From Albidovulum sp. (GTDB lineage: Bacteria; Pseudomonadota; Alphaproteobacteria; Rhodobacterales; Rhodobacteraceae), in contig JAPPFL010000062.1 in the NCBI GenBank assembly GCA_028823855.1, positions 29,025 to 93,024 of the forward strand: DNA of 64,000 nucleotides. The letters are read 5' to 3'. Made by a program: the position numbers and the translations under genes. Below, piece after piece: positions 57,228 to 64,000 of this stretch (position 1 is the stretch's first letter; every line of letters starts with the position of its first letter). The notes under the pieces are model-generated. The model saw only the letters and a program-made list of their open reading frames with translations. It ran no database searches and was not told the origin of the DNA.

Positions 57228-57777
57228 TGGACCCTCTGGCGGAAAGCGGACCGCGCGATGAGTCGCCGCTCACCGCGCAGCTCGATTGTTGACCGGATTG
57301 CATCATGTCAAAATTGCGCCTTAAGGCCGTTCTCATTCGGACCGACCCGGCAAAATGGTCGATGTGAGTCAATGAACGGACCGTGCAGCATTTTCATTAT
57401 TCCCGAACCGCCGATCTCCCGAGGATATTCGGACCGCCACTCGCCACCGGTGCCCCTTGCCAGAGACCACGGCGAGGAAACTTGCGCTCGGCGAGCCCCA
57501 AGCAATAATGCCGTAAGTCTTGCGACAATTGCAAGGTTCCTAGGGCCCTTGACTTGTTTCAGGAGGATCCTGATCCTCGCGCCTTGCATCCGGGGGAGTC
57601 TAGGACCGGAATCTTACGGCAACCTGACCGGAAGCTTACAAGTTTGCAAGGGACGACAAGTTCTGGTCTCGTCTCGAGAACTTCACCGTGAATTCGAACA
57701 GAATTCTATCCTGGATCAACATGCCCTGAATCAGGTAGCCCGGAACACGAAATCCGATGGCGGAATGAGCGCCGTCG
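57228..57777. other. Upstream region of the two-component operon
   Basis: Contains operator copy 3, a palindrome GAGGATCAGGATCCTC near 57561-57576 (minus strand) and a minus-strand frame of 93 codons (57308-57589) without recognisable motifs. The regulator promoter must be in this interval; no clear hexamers are visible. Confidence 0.4.
57636..57649. promoter_or_regulatory. Inverted repeat TTACAA-GT-TTGCAA, copy 3
   Basis: Third occurrence of the element, with one changed base in the right half, flanked by C and G so that the outer pair also matches. It lies 409 bases upstream of the response regulator start. If it is an autoregulatory site, the promoter and a long leader lie in between. Confidence 0.45.
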
Positions 57778-58224
57778 TTGGGTTGCGGCCAACTCCTCGC
57801 CCTCTGCGCGGGTGAGGGCATCATGACCGTTCGCCCATACGGCACCATTGCTCAATCCGTTAATCCTAGAATAACCGCATGTCGGGCACCGAAAGTCTAC
57901 GAAGAAGCGCTGTTCGGGCGACAGGCTTCCGCAGATATCGCAAGTAATGCCGTGCCGGAACTCGCTTGTAAGTCTCGCGACTTGGCACCATTCGTTCGCG
58001 ACATGGGCTATGTGGACGACGACGGGCACGTTCTACCGCCTTTTCTCTGGGATGAAGAGCGCCGCATGATTCTTCGCGCCAAGCACGATGCCCTGAAATT
58101 TCATCTCTTAGGCGTTACGGAGAGTGATGATGTCTTCCGCATCCAACGGACGTATCCGATCGTAGAACATAAGGAAACCGCGACCTAGATAATTCTCGCA
58201 AGACATTTGCATAGCGTGGATGAA
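57778..58224 (+). pseudogene. C-terminal remnant of an Eco57I/PglX-type restriction-modification methylase
   Basis: The frame contains PELACKSRDLAPFVRDMGYV, LPPFLWDEERRMILRAKHDA, LKFHLLGVTESDDVF and TYPIVEHKE. From memory this is the C-terminal signature of large Eco57I/PglX-like adenine methylases (ELTYTAWDLAPFARDLGY..PPFRWDEERR...LDA.FFHLYG...DDV.YI..TFPIVKRKD). The next expected block survives as IILAR after an in-frame TAG at 58186-58188. Only about 120 codons remain; the methylase core with the NPPY motif is gone. The start given is simply the first ATG of the frame. Confidence 0.7.
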
Positions 58225-59188
58225 TGAGCTCGCAAGCGGACAATTCCGATGCAGACATCGGGCCTCCTTTAAGCGACCGGCGGACGTAAGCAGAACATTC
58301 TTTGCGGAACTTCCGTAGATATGCTTCCGGCCAAGCGTATAGAATCTGGCCGCGAGCACCATCGCCGCTTCGCCGCCGTACTCGCGACGCGAACCAATGC
58401 AACCATAAAATCGAGCCGATCCGATCTCGCGACCGTCGGCGCGGCAGGGGGCGCGTCGACTATTCGCACTGCAAGCTTTCCAGTCTCTGGCCCCGGCCGT
58501 CGACCAGAATGTACTGGGCGTGCTCGCCAAAGAGACGCATGTAGTCTATTTCATAGCGGCGGTCGACGCGGGCATTCCAGAACTACCGCTCCTTCGCGCC
58601 GGTGACTGTCTCCAGGCGCACGGGCCCAAGCTCCGAAAGTGGCCCGGATATCTCCGATTGCGGATCCGGGGCCGGAGACCATGCGGGATTCGTCGCGACC
58701 TGCCGGAATATGCCTTCCCTCTTCGGCAGCAGCTTCAGGATGCCGTACCGCTCCAGGTGCCCCGGCATCCCCATGCAGACGCCGCCCTTGTACGATCCAA
58801 TCGCCGAATTCCAGTTTTGGTGGCGGCAGATCGACTTGCAGGCTCGCCGCGCACTGGTGCCGCGGTCGCCGCCGTGGATCTGCTTTTCTCGCCGCCGTTC
58901 GTCAATTGGGTCGAGATTTGGCGCACCGATTGCGCATGGCATGGAACGGCGTGCATGTTTGCGACGGCGCAAGGTTCCGGCTCAAGAACGAAATAGGATT
59001 TTCTTCGTTGGTCGCTGCGCCGCCCGAACCGCCAAATTTACACCGCCCTCGAATGGAAATCCGGAAAAAGCAGGCCAAATAGGGAACGAGCTTCGCACGA
59101 GATTACCCAAAGCCCTGTGAAACGGAAGCGCGAAGGACGAAGCCCTGGCTCCCTCCCCCGCCCTTCAAGCGTTTCCAAACGAACTGAA
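58225..59188. other. Spacer with fragments between methylase remnant and tauC
   Basis: Apart from the minus-strand fragment at 58460-58774, I recognise nothing. No terminator with a clear T-run is seen after tauC. Confidence 0.38.
58460..58774 (-). pseudogene. Unidentified gene fragment with an in-frame stop
   Basis: Reads MGMPGHLERYGILKLLPKRE, then SELGPVRLETVTGAKER, a TAG, and in the same frame FWNARVDRRYEIDYMRLFGE and HAQYILVDGRGQRLESLQCE to a stop. Composition and continuity across the single stop look like real protein, but I know no family. A sequencing or assembly error at the TAG would restore about 105 codons. Confidence 0.4.
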
Positions 59189-60454
59189 TCAGGAACGTCC
59201 CTTCCAGGGAACCAAGAACCGCTCGGCGCGACGCATCAGGATATCGATGCCGTAGCCGATGATACCGATCAGAATGATTCCCATGATAACGATGTCGGTC
59301 AGCTGGAATTTGGAAGCCGCGACGATCATCTGCCCCGCGCCCTTCTCCGCCGCGACAAGCTCGGCTGCGACCACGGTTCCCCAGCAGACCCCCATCGCCA
59401 CCCGTGCACCCGTAAATATTTCGGGCAGAGAGTTCGGAACGATTACATGGCGCATGATCTGCCACTTGGATGCACCGAGAGAATACGCCGCGTGAATCTT
59501 GGTGATGTTGACGCCGGACACGCCTGCCCTCGCCGCGATCGTCATGATCCATAAGGCGGCGAGAAACAGCAGCGTAATTTTGCCGGTCTCGTCGATGCCG
59601 AACCAGATGATGACCAGCGGAATCAAGGCAAGCGGCGGCACCGGGCGCATGAACTCGACGATCGGATCAAACCAGCCGCGGAACCAGTTGGAAAGGCCCA
59701 TGGCGTAGCCGAGCGGAATTCCAACCAGCGACCCCAAGGCAAATCCCGCGATGACGCGGATCAACGACCAGCCAAGATGCTCGACCAATGTGAAATTCCG
59801 GTATCCGTCCGACGCGATCTCGACCAGCCTGCTCCAGACATCCTCCGGCGCGGGCAGCCAGATCTTTTCCATCTGCCAGCCCTTTTCAGGTTCGAAGCTC
59901 AGCGTTCCCTTCGCCGTCATGGAAACCGTTCCGTTGTCCACTTCCACGATCTTGCCGGGCTCGATGGACTGCCCGTTTACCCTGACGACCTCGTAGCCGT
60001 CCTCTCTGCCGCCTTCGTCGTTCCTGCGCACGCGAACCAGCCCGCTGCGCCACGCCGCGATCGTCGCGGCATCGTTCTTGGCAAAGCCGGAATCGTCTCC
60101 GATTTCCGGCGGTTCGACCTCCTCGCCGACGACATGGACCCGTATCGCGACGCTGGCATCGTCGGTCTGCCCGTCGGGGTTTCGAGCCGTGTAGCTGAAG
60201 GAAGTGTCGCCGATGAACGGTCCGGGCACGTGAATTGGCGTCAGGGACGAACCGGTGAACGCGCCCCAGATCAGGAAAATCCCCAGCACCGAAAAAACGG
60301 TTGCCGCTCTATCCGGCGACACGGCGCTTTCGTCGCCGAACGTTACGGTCTTCAGGGACGTAAAGTCCCTGCGGGCCGTCATGAACTTCGATACGATGCG
60401 AACCGCAATGAAGGCGACTACGAAAATCGCCGCGTATATTAGTGCGATAATCAT
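59189..60454 (-). CDS. tauC: Taurine-type ABC transporter permease with large extracytoplasmic insertion
   Basis: Permease of the TauC/SsuC family. 421 residues, about 140 longer than usual. An extra N-terminal membrane segment (2-20) and a second (51-68) precede an inserted region of about 125 residues (71-195) with beta-strand pattern; DTSFSYTARNPDGQTDDASV resembles a cadherin-like or bacterial Ig-like fold. The normal permease core follows from about residue 200 (LPAPEDVWSRLVEI), with FALGSLVGIPLGYAMGLS, the EAA loop GASKWQIMRHVIVPNSLPEIFTGARVAMG and C-terminal membrane segments. Its ATG overlaps the tauB stop as ATGA. The insertion lies at the face where the binding protein docks, so it may help capture substrate; this is inference. 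Confidence 0.88.
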   Translation of the reverse strand: MIIALIYAAIFVVAFIAVRIVSKFMTARRDFTSLKTVTFGDESAVSPDRAATVFSVLGIFLIWGAFTGSSLTPIHVPGPFIGDTSFSYTARNPDGQTDDASVAIRVHVVGEEVEPPEIGDDSGFAKNDAATIAAWRSGLVRVRRNDEGGREDGYEVVRVNGQSIEPGKIVEVDNGTVSMTAKGTLSFEPEKGWQMEKIWLPAPEDVWSRLVEIASDGYRNFTLVEHLGWSLIRVIAGFALGSLVGIPLGYAMGLSNWFRGWFDPIVEFMRPVPPLALIPLVIIWFGIDETGKITLLFLAALWIMTIAARAGVSGVNITKIHAAYSLGASKWQIMRHVIVPNSLPEIFTGARVAMGVCWGTVVAAELVAAEKGAGQMIVAASKFQLTDIVIMGIILIGIIGYGIDILMRRAERFLVPWKGRS

Positions 60455-61257
60455 TGCGCTGCTTCCGCTCGGCCCATGATTTCTTCCTCCATATCCCAGA
60501 TCATCGTTAGGATTTCCTCGCGAGTCTCGGCGTAGCCTTCCTTTTTCTTGACTTCGCGCAGGTCGGCTCCGACCCCCATGTCCGCGAACGGCAGTCGGTA
60601 TTCCTTATGTATTCGGCCTGGACGCGGCGCCATGACCAAAAGGCGCTCGCCGAGAAGGAGAGCCTCTTCGACCGAGTGCGTGATGAGAATGATAGTCTTG
60701 CCGGTTTCTTTCCAGAGCTTTAGGACGAGCCCCTGCATTTTTTCGCGAGTCAGCGCGTCGAGCGCGCCTAGCGGCTCGTCCATGAGAATGACATCGGGAT
60801 CGTTGGCGAGGCAGCGAGCTAGGGCGACGCGCTGCTGCATGCCGCCGGAAAGCTCGTAGACGGCCTTGTCCTTGAAGTCCTGAAGGCCGACGGTCTCCAG
60901 CAAGTGGTCGACCACTCCCGAGCTTTCCGATTTGCTCATTCCCTTCATGTTCGGCCCGAATGCGACATTGTCGCGCACGTTCATCCATTCGAACAGCGCT
61001 CCCTGCTGGAAGACCATGCCACGCTCCGATCCCGGTCCTGATACGGCCGAGCCGTTTAGTTCGACGTTCCCGGCCGTGGGTGCCAGAAACCCCGCTACGA
61101 TGTTCAGAAACGTCGTCTTTCCGCACCCCGAGGGACCGAGTACGGACATAAGCTCGCCGTTGGCGATATTGAGGGACACGTTCTGAAGAGCCTGGACGTG
61201 GCTACCGTTAGGCAGTTCAAATCTCATCGACACATCGTCGATCAAAAGACCTTCCAT
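60451..61257 (-). CDS. tauB: Taurine-type ABC transporter ATP-binding protein
   Basis: 268-residue ATPase energising taurine or sulfonate uptake. Walker A GPSGCGKTTFLN, Q-loop VFQQGALFEWMNVRDNVAFG, signature LSGGMQQRVALARCLA, Walker B VILMDEPLGALD and H-loop LITHSVEEALLLGERL are complete. The Q-loop region FQQGALFEWMNVRDNV is the form usual in TauB/SsuB/NrtD. It lies 85 bases after tauA and overlaps tauC by 4 bases. A choice between taurine and another sulfonate or amine is not possible from the ATPase alone. Confidence 0.93.
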   Translation of the reverse strand: MEGLLIDDVSMRFELPNGSHVQALQNVSLNIANGELMSVLGPSGCGKTTFLNIVAGFLAPTAGNVELNGSAVSGPGSERGMVFQQGALFEWMNVRDNVAFGPNMKGMSKSESSGVVDHLLETVGLQDFKDKAVYELSGGMQQRVALARCLANDPDVILMDEPLGALDALTREKMQGLVLKLWKETGKTIILITHSVEEALLLGERLLVMAPRPGRIHKEYRLPFADMGVGADLREVKKKEGYAETREEILTMIWDMEEEIMGRAEAAQ

Positions 61258-61342
61258 TATATTCTATCCGTGGCGAATTGGAGGAATTTAGCGCAGCGGC
61301 CCGCGCAAGGCCCGCTGCTTTATTTCTTGCGCGTTGCCCGGA

Positions 61343-62341
61343 CTATTGAGCGGCGCTCATTAAACCCGAAGCATTGACGGCGCCCTCGTACGTGTCCCTC
61401 GCGGATGGAATTTCGCCGTTCGCGACGAAGAAGTCGGCTACCGCTTTCAGGAAGTCCTGGGTTCCGCCGCCGAGCCATTTCTCCGACAGCTGCTCTTCGA
61501 CCGACGGAAACACGAAGGTAGCCATCGTGGCAGCGGAGTCATCTTCGGACATGCCGGCGTCTTGCGCAATTGCGGGCAGCATTTCGGCAGTGTTCTCGCC
61601 GGAATTCCACATTGCGTTCGCTTCGGCAGTTACCGCGAGAAAGTCCGCCACCAGTTCCGGTTCCGTGGCCACGAACTCGGCCGGAGCCGAAGTAACGTCG
61701 AAAACGTGAATGCCTAGTTCTTCCTTGTCGGCCCCTGTAAGCAAGACGTTTCCATGCTCGAGCATCCGGCGAAGCGCGCCTCCCCATCCGCAGGCCATGT
61801 CGAGCGAACCCTGGGCGAGCGCCGCCGCGCTATCGGCGGGAGCCATGTCGACGACTTCCAGGGAGGCCACGTCTACGCCGAAGTGCTCCATCTGCTTGAG
61901 GAACCCGTAGTGAGCAGCCGTACCGATAGGAACGCCGACTTTCAGGCCGGCGAGTTCGTCGGCAGACTCCGCGTCGATTTCATGCCGTGTCGCAACGACG
62001 CAGTTGTCGTTGTCCGAATACGAAACCGCCACGTCCAGAATCTGCAGGTCCTGACCGGCCGATGTCGCGACTACGAACGGAGGAATTCCCTGGCTGACCG
62101 CGATATGGACGTCGCCCGACGCCATGGCCGCCGACATCGCTGTTCCAGTGTCGAAGGCGCGCCAGTTTACGGTAATGCCCATGGCTTCATCGTAGGCGCC
62201 GTTGACCTTGGCGTATTCGAACGGCATCGGCCACTCGAGGAAATAGGCGACCGTTATTTCGTCCAGCGCACTTGCGGCGGTACCGCCTAGCAATGCCGCA
62301 ATTCCGCAAGACGTGGCAACAAATGTGCGAATTAATTTCAT
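61343..62341 (-). CDS. tauA: Taurine-type ABC transporter substrate-binding protein
   Basis: 332-residue periplasmic receptor, first gene of tauABC. Start MKLIRTFVATSCGIAALLGG behind GGAG at seven bases; cleavage probably after ASA (residue 25). The mature sequence EITVAYFLEWPMPFEYAKVN and NWRAFDTGTAMSAAMASGDV and VSQGIPPFVVATSAGQDLQI closely follow alphaproteobacterial TauA. DELAGLKVGVPIGTAAHYGFL and DMACGWGGALRRMLEHG form the second lobe. The taurine catabolic genes (tpa, xsc, tauD) are not in the window. Specificity is inferred by resemblance. Confidence 0.9.
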   Translation of the reverse strand: MKLIRTFVATSCGIAALLGGTAASALDEITVAYFLEWPMPFEYAKVNGAYDEAMGITVNWRAFDTGTAMSAAMASGDVHIAVSQGIPPFVVATSAGQDLQILDVAVSYSDNDNCVVATRHEIDAESADELAGLKVGVPIGTAAHYGFLKQMEHFGVDVASLEVVDMAPADSAAALAQGSLDMACGWGGALRRMLEHGNVLLTGADKEELGIHVFDVTSAPAEFVATEPELVADFLAVTAEANAMWNSGENTAEMLPAIAQDAGMSEDDSAATMATFVFPSVEEQLSEKWLGGGTQDFLKAVADFFVANGEIPSARDTYEGAVNASGLMSAAQ

Positions 62342-63946
62342 AGCTTTCTCCAGATTTCATGTCTGTGCGCGATACCGGTCATTATTCCGCCCCGATTGCG
62401 GACCGATCCCGAACTTCGCGCGCACCAATTGCCGTTACCACGGAGGCGAAAGGAATGAAACACAAAACTACGCCGCGTCAGCGTGCGCTTGGAATTTCGC
62501 CTTAAACAAGCCGTGCAAATAGTACGGTAGCTCTTGCGTTCCGGGGTTCCAATTTTTGAGACTGAAATTTTTCGCGGAGCCAGTTGCTACCGCGAAGTTT
62601 CCGCGGACCAAGCCGCATGGCGTCAAACGCCCGTTGGAAATTAGAGATTTGCTATGATTTGGGAGCTGTTTCGGGGGCGCCGCAATACCCGGTTCCGGGT
62701 TTCCATTATTGATAGTTGTTGCAAAGCATGCGGGTCGAGCGATTACCCGAATTCTCGAAATCGCGTCATTGTCGATGGGTGGGGGCGATCCTGCGGACTG
62801 TGCCTTCAAACGCCCGACTATCGACAGCCGGAACAACTTCACCCCGTCGCGCGAGAGCGGATTAGGACATTTCATTCTTTAGTCAAATGGAGCGCGCACC
62901 TATGTCGACGGAAAATTCGGTCCAAAATTGACCTTCGTCCGGGTTGGAGAAAGCAGAGTACGCCAAGCTCTTCCCGATCAACTTTCGAATAGTCCGCTCG
63001 TCGTCCTCAAGAGAAGCGCCGCGGACGCGGCGCTTAGACATGCACTCAGTCCATTGGCAAAAGTTATTAGAATTTCGATTAGGGCGATGAATACCGCGTC
63101 GCGTCGCTATAGATGATTTTCATGGATTCGTCGCAAGAACGTGCTGAAACAACATCAATTTTCGCCAGTACCGCGTTGACATGGCAGGAATTCGGTTTTC
63201 GGACAGTTTGGTATGATAAATCGGAATGGCTGTTAAGCTATCGAGGGTATTTTTTTTCGGCCGCTGATCCTAAAGGTTTGGCGATAGCAGAATATTCGTC
63301 ATCTCCAATCGTACGGTATTTGGCCGACGGATGCCAATGCGGATCTTTTCGCGGCTCCCTGTGAGGTTCTTGACCGAGATTCAAGTTTTCCGGTTGGTCG
63401 GAAAGCTTGGTCCCTGCAATCGAAGCATCGAAACCAAAAACTAACGGTAGATTTCATTGATAGACCAGTCGTTAACGGAATTAGCGAATTCGGACAGCGC
63501 AGTGACGGTCGGAAATGCAAAGGCGCGGAGCGCAGCGCGAGCGGAATAGAGCCTGGTAAGCCACCCGAAACTATGAACCGAACTCTACCGCTCGTTCGCC
63601 TTATCCGGGACCGAGGAAATTTTAACGCGCTAGTTGCCAAACTTGTGCGCAAGCAGGAATCGAATCCGAATATACTGTCGATTGAAGGCGGCTATTAAAA
63701 TTCCGCTATCCGGATTCGCGGCAATTTAATTTTTGTTCGCTTGTCGCAGCTTGCTGTCATTCCCACAGTTCGTCTAAACGGAACTTCAGACGAATAAATC
63801 GGTCCGGTTTCTCCGCAAGCCTTTGATATGGAGCGCCTTTTCAGCGCAATGGCGAGGCATGTCATGGGATTTGCGTTACATGCATTATAGATATTTTTTT
63901 CGCTATGGCACTTGATATGGGCGCAAAGTCGATATATAGGCGTTAC
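62342..63946. other. 1.6-kb decayed region before a transposase gene
   Basis: No intact gene. Between about 63130 and 63700 the plus strand carries consecutive protein-like pieces in two frames: IFASTALTWQEFGFRTVWYD with YFFSAADPKGLAIAEYSSSP in one, and IWPTDANADLFAAPCEVLDR with LTVDFIDRPVVNG in the other, meeting near 63320. They look like one frameshifted gene that I cannot name. The tauA promoter must be in the first few hundred bases. The last 100 bases are AT-rich and may contain the terminal repeat of the element that follows. Confidence 0.4.
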
Positions 63947-64000
63947 ATGTCCTACCACGTGGAGGAAATCCCCAACAGGGGAAGGCGGCCCACGATCCTC
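63947..64000 (+). CDS. Start of an IS1634-type transposase, cut by the right window edge
   Basis: The last 54 bases read MSYHVEEIPNRGRRPTIL without a stop. This matches the usual opening of IS1634-family (DDE) transposases (..EEVPNRKS.PAILLRE..). Only 18 residues are visible, so the family call rests on one motif. The direct repetition of GCGTTACATG at about 63871 and GGCGTTACATG at 63940 just upstream may be part of the element's end. Confidence 0.5.
   Translation, partial: MSYHVEEIPNRGRRPTIL

Overview
The window looks like a piece of an alphaproteobacterial chromosome of moderate GC. Several gene neighbourhoods are classic for that class: tRNA-Leu/tig/clpP/clpX, NDUFA12/DUF2155 beside aat/accC/accB, rne back to back with mrcA and prfB, glnB/glnA, and a bactofilin. 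A close match to the DMSP lyase DddP and a taurine-type ABC transporter point to a marine organism. Many long spacers hold decayed genes, and a transposase starts at the right edge, so the genome seems to be losing genes. A host-associated life would fit but is inference.

Layout. 1-8 kb (minus strand): lpdA (cut by the left edge), a DUF924 protein, a YcaD-like MFS transporter, queA and a giant AsmA/YhdP-like envelope protein. 8-10 kb: a spacer holding a shattered AAA ATPase gene whose Walker A codon run has lost one A. 10-30.6 kb: dense core genes, namely bactofilin, prfB, mrcA, rne, a DsbA-like protein, accB, accC, aat, DUF2155, mlaD, NDUFA12-like, clpX, clpP, tig, tRNA-Leu(UAG), nnr, glnB and glnA. 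Two genes usually found in these neighbourhoods, amiC (between rne and mrcA) and aroQ (between dsbA and accB), are absent.

30.6-47.1 kb: an empty spacer, dddP, a MATE exporter, a BrnT/BrnA toxin-antitoxin pair whose toxin is frameshifted, parE, two M20 peptidases (aminoacylase type and argE), then a five-gene peptide ABC transporter operon. 47.1-53 kb: a lone TbpB-like surface lipoprotein, a 1.8 kb anonymous spacer, an SDR dehydrogenase and a spacer with foreign-looking fragments.

52.4-57.2 kb is the most interesting part. A sensor kinase with a very acidic periplasmic loop and an OmpR-type regulator sit beside a secreted four-EF-hand protein. A second, decayed copy of the kinase 3' end plus the same promoter lies upstream of a second operon (membrane protein, His-rich 53-residue protein, phospholipid N-methyltransferase-like protein). 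Both promoters carry the same inverted repeat TTACAA-GT-TTGTAA or a near copy, and a third near copy lies upstream of the regulator. I read this as a small divalent-cation-responsive envelope regulon. 57.2-59.2 kb holds remnants of an Eco57I/PglX-type methylase and another broken gene. 59.2-62.3 kb is tauABC, whose TauC carries an unusual extracytoplasmic insertion. 62.3-64 kb is decayed sequence ending in the start of an IS1634-type transposase.

How the genes fit together: taurine and peptide uptake, DMSP cleavage, PII/GlnA nitrogen control and two amidohydrolases suit a heterotroph living on small organic sulfur and nitrogen compounds. The remainder is housekeeping: protein quality control, fatty-acid initiation, wall synthesis, RNA turnover and envelope lipid handling.
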